Positions 1 through 6,400 of a stretch of DNA of 7,348 nucleotides are shown one piece after another (the stretch's first letter is position 1; every line of letters starts with the position of its first letter). Source of the stretch: an uncultured Bacteroidales bacterium. Lineage in GTDB: Bacteria > Bacteroidota > Bacteroidia > Bacteroidales > Paludibacteraceae. The position numbers were made by a program, and so were the translations under genes. The notes below the pieces were generated by a model. That model was not told where the DNA came from. It saw only the letters and a program-made list of their open reading frames with translations, and made no database searches. The stretch lies in NCBI GenBank assembly GCA_937915765.1, contig CALGHE010000137.1, positions 1 to 7,348 of the forward strand, given 5' to 3'.

Positions 1-54
1 TAGAGCATTAGCCTTCCAAGCTGAGGGTCGCGGGTTTGAGCCCCGTCTTCCGCT
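1..54 (+). tRNA. tRNA-Gly (anticodon TCC), 5' end cut by the window edge
   Basis: This is the 3' two thirds of a tRNA gene that reads GGA glycine codons. The 3' strand of the D stem (GAGC) is at 3-6. The anticodon stem is 8-12 with 20-24, and the loop CTTCCAA at 13-19 carries anticodon TCC at 15-17. A 5-base variable loop (25-29) follows. The T stem is 30-34 with 42-46 and the T loop is 35-41. The 3' acceptor strand CTTCCGC is at 47-53 and the discriminator base T is at 54. CCA is not encoded (the next bases are CAAAA), so a CCA-adding enzyme would be needed. The T loop reads TTTGAGC, so position 56 is T where C is nearly universal. The 5' acceptor strand and the D loop lie outside the window. 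Confidence 0.93.
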
Positions 55-55
55 C

Positions 56-90
56 AAAAGAGAAAGTCTTAGGGCTTTCTCTTTTTTTTA
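56..90 (+). terminator. Intrinsic terminator of the tRNA-Gly transcript
   Basis: The arm AAAAGAGAAAG (56-66) is perfectly complementary to CTTTCTCTTTT (75-85), with an 8-base loop at 67-74. The second arm runs directly into a T tract at 82-89. The hairpin begins two bases after the mature tRNA 3' end, so it both closes the tRNA transcription unit and separates it from the gene at 188. The A-rich upstream arm might also allow weak termination in the opposite direction. Confidence 0.85.
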
Positions 91-98
91 TCTTTATC

Positions 99-129
99 TT
101 TCGTGTTTAAACTTTTTCTTTTAATTTTG
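99..129 (+). promoter_or_regulatory. Candidate Bacteroidetes-type promoter for the ywqK-like gene and mnmA
   Basis: TAATTTTG at 122-129 matches the Bacteroidetes primary sigma factor -7 consensus TAnnTTTG exactly. TTTC at 99-102 is a three-of-four match to the -33 TTTG box with a 19-bp spacer. Transcription would start near 134-137 and leave a leader of about 50 bases before the ATG at 188. The tRNA terminator lies just upstream, so a new promoter is expected here. The weak -33 box keeps the call tentative. Confidence 0.45.
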
Positions 130-187
130 TATCTGAAATCTCCGCGATCTTTTTATTTCGCATTTCACAAACTTAATTATTTGGATT

Positions 188-973
188 ATGACAAACTTTT
201 TAAGATTATGCATAGTGGCGCTTCTTTGCGGACTTGCCGCTTTCCCTGCCACCGCCCAGAACAAAACTGACAAAAACGGGAAGAAACAAGGCGAATGGGT
301 GAAGAAATATCCAAACGGAAACACAATGTACGAAGGCTCTTTCAAAGATGACGAGCCTGTCGGGACTTTCAAAAGATACTACGAAAACGGCATGCTCAAA
401 AGCGTGCAGGTATATGAGACCGGCGACATATCATCAGTGAAGCTTTACAGCCAAGACAGCAAAATCGTAATTGCGGAGGGCAATTTCAGAGGAAAGGCAA
501 AGCACGGAATGTGGAAACTGTACAAAGACGGGAAACTGCTGACCGAAGAGGTTTACAAAGATGATAAAAAGCACGGCATGACCAAAACTTACAGCGACGG
601 AAACGTTATCGAGGAGATTCCTTACAACGAAGGGAAAATCGACGGAGTGCACCGCTACTTTTTGCCAAACGGAAAACTTTATTCAGAGACCAGCTACAAG
701 AACGGAATAAAGGACGGAGCTTACAAGGTTTACGAAGGGAACAGCTCCCCTGTGATTTTCGGCACATACAAAAAAGGCAAGAAAGATGGAGACTGGACCT
801 CCTTGGACGAAAAAGGCAACGTGTCAGAAGTGCTTAAATATAAAGACGGAGTGCTTACCAACAAGAAAGAGATAAACAAAGAACGCAATAGAAGATTCGA
901 GGAGAGGGAAAGAAGCAAAGGCACAATACTCGAACCTAACGAAGTCTTAGGTGTCGAAGTTCAGTCTAAATAA
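188..973 (+). CDS. Secreted YwqK/MORN-like repeat protein
   Basis: This 261-residue protein of unknown function belongs to the YwqK-like repeat group (COG2849 type), often named 'toxin-antitoxin system YwqK family antitoxin'. Residues 1-24 form a signal peptide: hydrophobic stretch CIVALLCGLAAF, then cleavage after ATAQ. This suggests periplasmic or surface location. From about residue 31 to 223 there are seven clear repeats and one degenerate repeat (about 80-103) of 22-24 residues, with rough consensus K-x-D/H-G-x-x-K-x-Y-x-x-N/D-G-x-L and then Y-K-x-G. The repeat glycines fall at residues 35, 59, 107, 130, 153, 177 and 201. The tail (224-261) is highly charged, with many Arg, Glu and Lys residues. 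The ATG at 188 gives a well-formed signal peptide, and no Shine-Dalgarno sequence precedes it, as is usual in Bacteroidetes. mnmA starts 24 bp downstream with no terminator between, so the two are probably one transcript. No toxin gene adjoins it and the protein is exported, so the antitoxin label is probably misleading. Confidence 0.85.
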   Translation: MTNFLRLCIVALLCGLAAFPATAQNKTDKNGKKQGEWVKKYPNGNTMYEGSFKDDEPVGTFKRYYENGMLKSVQVYETGDISSVKLYSQDSKIVIAEGNFRGKAKHGMWKLYKDGKLLTEEVYKDDKKHGMTKTYSDGNVIEEIPYNEGKIDGVHRYFLPNGKLYSETSYKNGIKDGAYKVYEGNSSPVIFGTYKKGKKDGDWTSLDEKGNVSEVLKYKDGVLTNKKEINKERNRRFEERERSKGTILEPNEVLGVEVQSK

Positions 974-997
974 TTCACCGCAACACTCTGACTCTAA

Positions 998-2131
998 ATG
1001 AAAAAGGTGCTGGTTGCAATGAGCGGAGGCGTTGACAGTTCTTCTGTCTGCATGCTTCTGAAAAACGACGGGTTTGAGCTAGTGGGAGTCACCATGCGCA
1101 TGTGGGACTCTGCCGTCGCTTTCGAGAGGTACGGAGGCGACGAGCCTGACTTTATCGTAGAAGCAAAAAAACTGGCGGAAAAACTTGAATTTCCGCACAT
1201 AGTTCTGGACGTTAGGGACGAGTTCAAGGAAACAGTCGTGAAGAACTTTTGCGACGAATATCTGGCTGGCAGAACGCCGAACCCTTGTGTGGTATGCAAC
1301 CGCCTCATAAAATGGCACTATTTGCAGAAACTTGCCGACGAACTGAACTGCGACTTCATTGCGACCGGACACTATGCAGACATTGAGCAGACAGACGGAA
1401 AGTTTTATTTTGTCTGCGGCAACGACACGAACAAAGACCAGTCATATTTCTTGTGGAACGTTTCTCAAGACATTCTGAAAAAGACGATGCTGCCGCTTGG
1501 GAAAATGAGCAAGAGCGAAACGCGTCAGGTCGCAGAGGCTCACGGATTCGAATCTCTCGCAAAAAGCAAGGAGTCTATGGAGGTCTGCTTTGTGGAAAAG
1601 GATTACCGTGACTTCCTTAAATTGCATTGTCCGGAGCGTTTAGAAGAGATAGGGCAAGGTCATTTCGTGAATATAGAAGGGAAAAAAATAGGGCAGCACA
1701 AAGGCTACCCGTTTTATACTATAGGTCAACGCAAAGGGCTTGAAATAGCGCTCGGCACACCCGCCTACGTATTAAAAATCAACCCGACAAAAAACACCGT
1801 TATGATTGGCGACAGACAATATCTTGAAACACAAGACGTTCTTGTCGAAAATTACAACGTAGTTGACAAGTCTGACTTTGCACAGAAAGAGGTGCAAGCC
1901 CGTATCCGATACCGTTCAAAGGCAGAGCCTGCTTCTGTCGAGTTCATAGACGACCAATTCCTTGTGATACATTTCAAAGAAAAGGTGTCGGCTGTCACTC
2001 CGGGCCAGTCTGCCGTATTTTACGACGGAGCCAGGCTCTTGGGCGGAGGCATAATATCAGACCAGAAACTTCTCAAAAAGATCCAGAAACGCAGAGAGAA
2101 AGAGCGACTTACCTCCGCGGAATCTGAATAG
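998..2131 (+). CDS. mnmA: tRNA-specific 2-thiouridylase MnmA
   Basis: Cytoplasmic enzyme that adds sulfur at C2 of the wobble uridine (U34) of tRNA-Lys, -Glu and -Gln, using ATP to adenylate the base and a persulfide sulfur from the cysteine desulfurase pathway. The PP-loop ATP motif SGGVDSS is at residues 9-15, NPCVVCN at 95-101, GHYA at 124-127, KDQSYFLW at 146-153, MEVCFV at 194-199 and GQRKGLEIA at 243-251. The two catalytic cysteines are C100 and C197. They lie 97 residues apart, matching Cys102 and Cys199 of the E. coli enzyme. The C-terminal beta-barrel region ends around LLGGGII (347-353). A basic tail of about 24 residues, rich in Lys and Arg, follows and makes the protein (377 residues) a little longer than usual. 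The ATG at 998 puts the PP-loop at the expected distance from the N terminus. The last 23 bases overlap the convergent - strand gene. Several Bacteroides genomes carry more than one mnmA copy, so this may be one paralogue. Confidence 0.96.
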   Translation: MKKVLVAMSGGVDSSSVCMLLKNDGFELVGVTMRMWDSAVAFERYGGDEPDFIVEAKKLAEKLEFPHIVLDVRDEFKETVVKNFCDEYLAGRTPNPCVVCNRLIKWHYLQKLADELNCDFIATGHYADIEQTDGKFYFVCGNDTNKDQSYFLWNVSQDILKKTMLPLGKMSKSETRQVAEAHGFESLAKSKESMEVCFVEKDYRDFLKLHCPERLEEIGQGHFVNIEGKKIGQHKGYPFYTIGQRKGLEIALGTPAYVLKINPTKNTVMIGDRQYLETQDVLVENYNVVDKSDFAQKEVQARIRYRSKAEPASVEFIDDQFLVIHFKEKVSAVTPGQSAVFYDGARLLGGGIISDQKLLKKIQKRREKERLTSAESE

Positions 2132-3131
2132 ACCTCACCGCACGAGTTTTGTCATGCCCCTTTTTTGAGCTCTGTCCAATCACAGAAGAACCCATATTTA
2201 TAGACCATGCAAAGTTCTTGTCATACTCCGTGCTTGACCAATACCACATCTTGGCAAGCACCGTACCCCCGTTAGCACGCAAAGCGGCGTTTATAACATC
2301 CTTATTGCGAGAAATCATATTAAGTTGTCCTATAGAAGGCAGATACCAGTCTGTTTTGCCAGCGCCTTCATACTCCGCCGCAAGCGTCGCCGCATACTTT
2401 TTCGCATCATGCTCCCCTATGAAATAAGAAATTATAGCGCTCGTGTTTTTGTCGCCGCTCAAATCTCCGTTAGCCTTGTGCCACTCATTTGAAGTAAAAG
2501 GAAAAACACCGTAAATGTCAATGCCATTGGCACCCCACTCCGAATTCTTGCCCGGACGAGCGTCTTCCATCGCAAGGATATAGCCCACAGACTTGTCTGC
2601 AGAAAATCCGAACAGCACACCACCCTCTTCCTCTATAAATTCGCCAATCTTGTACTCATAAACCTTGGGCACAATCTTATCCAACGGCAAACTCCAGAAA
2701 TCATCGCCCCTGCGCTTTAGCACAAACTCGATGGACGCATCCTTATTTGGCAAAGAATAATAGACCAGACAGTCCGACTTCCTAAAATAAAACACACTCG
2801 GATTCTTTGTTTCCAAACTTTTAGCGTCCTTGGAGTTTCTTATCTCTTCTATTAATTTAGAATACGCATTCAACTCCGACAACGTATAATAGAAGTCCAA
2901 AGTATTTGACTCTGAACGCCTTACAACCAAATTTTCATTATCTTTATTAAACACCCAAACATCCGACGAATCAACGTCAGACATTTTAAAATTCTTCTTT
3001 CTAAGCGCTTTTTGCACTTTTTCTATCTTCACATCCGACCAATCCTCAAGATCCTCCATAGAAAGACTTTGAGAAAATGTATTTACCGCAAAAAAGGTCA
3101 ATGTGAAATATATTAACAATCTAATAATCAT
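2109..3131 (-). CDS. Exported protein with a DUF1566/FISUMP-like C-terminal domain
   Basis: A 340-residue exported protein of unknown function. The N terminus is a signal peptide with a hydrophobic core (RLLIYFTLTFFAV) and probable cleavage after NTFSQ near residue 21. Residues about 22-150 are a charged alpha/beta region I do not recognise. From about 155 the sequence resembles the DUF1566 / Fibrobacter-succinogenes-major-paralogous group common in Bacteroidetes: GGVLFGF, then a WG site near 198, DWYLPSIGQL (261-270), WYWSSTE (296-302) and the terminal RAVR (330-333). This fold is related to C-type-lectin-like modules and is usually extracellular. The ATG at 3131 is preferred. An in-frame TTG at 3137 would add only two residues, and no Shine-Dalgarno sequence supports either. 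The stop lies inside mnmA, giving a 23-bp tail-to-tail overlap. No stand-alone terminator is visible past the stop. It probably forms its own transcription unit, because a strong terminator (3266-3309) separates it from the upstream giant gene. Confidence 0.82.
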   Translation of the reverse strand: MIIRLLIYFTLTFFAVNTFSQSLSMEDLEDWSDVKIEKVQKALRKKNFKMSDVDSSDVWVFNKDNENLVVRRSESNTLDFYYTLSELNAYSKLIEEIRNSKDAKSLETKNPSVFYFRKSDCLVYYSLPNKDASIEFVLKRRGDDFWSLPLDKIVPKVYEYKIGEFIEEEGGVLFGFSADKSVGYILAMEDARPGKNSEWGANGIDIYGVFPFTSNEWHKANGDLSGDKNTSAIISYFIGEHDAKKYAATLAAEYEGAGKTDWYLPSIGQLNMISRNKDVINAALRANGGTVLAKMWYWSSTEYDKNFAWSINMGSSVIGQSSKKGHDKTRAVRSIQIPRR

Positions 3132-3171
3132 ACGCAATACTTTTTTTTCATACTAAATTGTTCGTAATATA

Positions 3172-3206
3172 TAAATTTATTTAAAAAAAAAAGACAAATA
3201 GTCAAA
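3172..3206 (-). promoter_or_regulatory. Weak candidate promoter for the DUF1566-type gene
   Basis: On the - strand, TAAATTTA (3179-3172) matches seven of eight bases of the Bacteroidetes -7 element TAnnTTTG, and TTTG (3206-3203) could serve as the -33 box. The spacer is 23 bp, longer than the usual 19-21. A second TTTG at 3198-3195 is too close. The region consists of A and T tracts, so chance matches are likely. A promoter is expected here because the upstream gene ends in its own terminator. Confidence 0.22.
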
Positions 3207-3265
3207 AAAAATAATAAAAAAGAAGTTTTCGAATAGCCGTCAAGCAGATCTAAGATTTGCAAACT

Positions 3266-3309
3266 AAAAAAACAGCAAAGCCGTCACATTTTCATGCGAC
3301 AGCTTTGCT
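3266..3309 (-). terminator. Strong intrinsic terminator of the giant activase-like gene
   Basis: On the - strand the arms 3309-3294 and 3289-3274 form a continuous 16-bp stem closed by a GAAA tetraloop (3293-3290). One base later a run of seven T follows (3272-3266). Two of the pairs (3301 with 3282, 3297 with 3286) are G-U wobbles in - strand RNA but would be C-A mismatches in + strand RNA. The T run also lies only on the - strand side. The element is therefore directed to the - strand. It lies about 110 bp past the stop codon of the giant gene, which implies a long 3' untranslated region. Confidence 0.88.
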
Positions 3310-3419
3310 ACCTTATCCAAATTTCATAAATCAGAAGGAGTAAATCCTTAAAACAGACAACCCCAAAATTAGAACAAAGCAATTATATCAGACATATTCA
3401 AACCCTGATTTACAATAAG
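3310..3419. other. 3' untranslated spacer after the giant gene
   Basis: AT-rich, with no convincing reading frame; the longest ATG frame I noticed on the - strand codes for 8 residues. It holds a small inverted repeat, AAGGA (3335-3339) with TCCTT (3345-3349), around a 5-base loop. It also holds a - strand TAATTTTG (3371-3364) that matches the Bacteroidetes -7 consensus without a suitable -33 box. The whole 3132-3419 interval contains no gene. Confidence 0.5.
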
Positions 3420-6400
3420 TTACATATTAACAAGAAAATGCAGACGGTTCAGCACATTCACTTCGCTAACACCGCCGTCAAAGTCAAGGAAGAGCAGATT
3501 CATATCCGGATACAGCTCTTTAACCTTTTTCTCTATCCCCTTAGCCACAATATGATTTGCGATACAACCGAAAGGCTGCAAACTTATCGCCGCATTTATG
3601 CCCCTCTCAGCAAACGAGGCGAACTCCGCCGGAATAAGCCAGCCTTCCCCGAACTGCGCCGCAAGGCTTAAAATACGCTTTGCAGACTCAGCCTCGCTGT
3701 GAATATTTCTGTCCGGCTCAAAATATCTAAAGTTCTTAGCAGCCTCATTCATCTTCTTCTCAATTCCGCCAAGCCACTTTTCACCAAGCCAACTTCCAAA
3801 TTTACCCGCAAAAGAAGAGAACTCAAGGTCAGCCTTCACATTATACTTCGCATTTGCAAAATACTGCGTGAAGAACTCCGTCAGCGACGGGATCACAGGT
3901 TCTACCCCATTGTCCACAAGCCAGTTAACCACATTCTGATGTCCGAACGAATTGTACTTTATAAAGATTTCGCCCACAACGCCCACACGTTTGACCTCCT
4001 TAGTCAGAGCAGCCTTGTCAAAAGCCAGAGCGGCCTCCTTCAGCAGAGCGACAACACCTTTGAAGTCCTTAGCCTCAACAAGCGGCACACATCGCTGCAG
4101 GTACTCCTCCTTAAGCCTTTTTGCCAAACCTTTCTCCCTCTCCCGCACAGCAGTTGCGTAATACATTTTACTAATCGCGTCACCGTAAAGCACCGCATAA
4201 ACCACCGCTTTCGCGCCTTTTTTGATATCAGGCACAAAACCAGACTGCTCGTTAATAGTGTTCATTATAGATATTGAAACTACCGGAATATTTCCATAAC
4301 CAGCCGCAATCAAAGCCTTCTTTATCAAGGCGATATAGTTCGTAGCACGGCACTGACCGCCCGTCTGCGTGATGGCAAACGCGATCTCGTCCAAATTATA
4401 TTTTCCAGACTCAATAGCGCGCAGGCAGTCTCCCACCACCAGCGTGGCAGGATAACAGATCTCATTGTTCGCATACTTCAGCCCAAGCTCAGCAGAACGC
4501 CTGTCGCTCGGCGGCATACTCTCAAGCTCGTACCCCATAAGCCTGAACGTAGGCGGAATAAACGGAGAATGATAATCAGAGAAATGAGTAACAAGAATCT
4601 TTTTTCCCTTATCCTTAACCGTATATTCAGGAGTTGTTTCAAAAGGAACGCACTCCTGATTTATGACATTCCTGAACTTAAGCGACTCCACAAGAGAACG
4701 GATTCTCAGTTTCAGAGAACCAGCGTTGTTCACATCATCAACCTTAAGCAAGGTAAGATTTTTATTCTTGCGTTTCAGTATATCGTTTATCTCGTCGATA
4801 ATAAAGGCGTCCGGCCCGCAACCAAACGAAGTAATCTGCACAAAATGCACATTGTCAGCAGTATCTGCCACCCATTGCGCGGCCTTCATGATACGGTTCA
4901 TGTACGACCATTGCGGAATTATATGCGTGTCCTTCAGAGCCTCGTCATTGAAACGCATCAAATCTTCCGTCACCACGTCAACACCGAACGAGGTTATAAT
5001 TTCCGAAATCTTGTGCTGAATAAGCGGGTCGTTATGATAAGGTCTTCCGGCGAGGAGGATTAACATACGATTCTCCTTGCGCGCGCTGTCCAGCGTATGC
5101 GCAGCCCTCTCCTTCAGCTTTTTTGTAAAGTCTGCCTGAACCTTCACCGCTCCGGCAAACGCCTCATCGAACATTTTTTTAGAAAAGTTGTCTTTCAGAA
5201 TATCTTTCAGATACTTCCGGCAAGCGTTCTTCAGCAGTTTTTCCTCCCTGAAGTTTATCACAGGAGAATCTATCGGCACATCAAACCTCTTATGCGGATT
5301 GATGGCGCTTTTCAGCACATCAGAATAGCCGGACACGACCGGACAGTTGAAACTGTTGTTTGTGTTTTTCTCATAACTTTCATAAACAACATAAGGGAAC
5401 AAGATTCTGTCCACCTTCTTGTCTATCAAGTCAAATATATGTCCGTGGGTAAGTTTCGCAGGGAAACATATATTGTCCGCCATAACCGTGTTCAGCCCCT
5501 TTTCATAGATTCTGAACGTAGAGCGGGAAGAGGACTTCACCTCTATGTTGCAGAGAGTCAGCAACGTGTACCAGAACTGGAAATTCTCGTACATATTCAG
5601 AGCCCTTGGTATTCCGACCGTCAGCACGGGCTTTTCATTGCGCTGCTTCAAGTTCTTCTTGAACGCCAGTTCGTTTCTGAAGAGGCTCATGTTGAACGCC
5701 TGACGCACCTTCTCTCCCTTGTTAGTGTAAACCTTTTCGCACTTATTGCCAGAATAATACACCTTGCCGTTAAAGAATGTGTTTTTCAGTATCTGGCAAT
5801 TATTTTCACAGCCCACACATCTGAACGGTTCTGAGGCATACTCCTTAAGGTCCATAATTTCAGCAAGCGGTCTGCCTGAAGATTCGCCGTCTTTCTCCAT
5901 CATACGTTTTGCATACAGAGCGGCGCCATACGCCCCCATCAGTTCCGGATAGTTAGAGACAATCACGTCCCTATTCGTAAGAACCTCAAACGCGCGCACC
6001 ACAGCCGAGTTGCGCATCGTTCCGCCTTGCAGCACAATATTATCGCCAAGTTCCTTCACATCCTTCAGTTTCAGGACTTTGTACAAGCAATTCTTTATAA
6101 CCGAGTAAGCAAGTCCGGCAGAAATGTCGTCAACCGGAGCGCCCTCCCTAAGAGCCTGCTTCACCTTCGAGTTCATGAACACGGTGCAGCGCGTGCCCAA
6201 GTCGCTCGGATTACAGCTTCTGCACGCCTTCGCCACAAAGTCGGAGATTTCACAGTTAAGCGACGTTGCAAAGTTATCTATAAAAGAGCCGCAGCCAGAC
6301 GAGCAAGCCTCGTTAATTTCAAGACGGTTTATCGCCCCATTCTCCACAAAAATAGACTTCATGTCCTGTCCCCCGATATCGAGGATAAACGAAACAGAAG

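Noticed and set aside
221..232. A lipoprotein-type cleavage site at Cys14 of the YwqK-like protein.
   Set aside because: The residues before the cysteine are A-L-L, with Leu at the -1 position where lipoboxes need Gly, Ala or Ser. A normal signal peptidase I site (ATAQ) lies at residues 21-24.
278..856. A DNA-level tandem repeat or CRISPR-like array in the YwqK-like gene.
   Set aside because: The periodicity is in the protein sequence. At the DNA level the units vary too much to be direct repeats, and there is no repeat-spacer pattern.
974..997. A terminator or separate promoter between the YwqK-like gene and mnmA.
   Set aside because: The 24-bp gap has no inverted repeat, T run or TAnnTTTG element.
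2100..2160. A bidirectional terminator at the junction of mnmA and the convergent gene.
   Set aside because: Only a 6-bp palindrome (CCGCGG) and a short direct repeat (ACCTC) are present, with no stem-loop followed by a T run on either strand.
3132..3137. A TTG start at 3137 for the DUF1566-type gene.
   Set aside because: It adds only two residues before an ATG at 3131, which already gives a complete signal peptide. No upstream element favours TTG.
5097..5834. A 245-codon open frame on the + strand inside the giant gene, with several smaller ones elsewhere on the + strand (for example 3699-4277 and 4569-5063).
   Set aside because: The opposite strand carries a continuous frame with recognisable motifs throughout. 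The + strand translations show no family resemblance and no promoter, so they are by-products of the codon use of the real gene.
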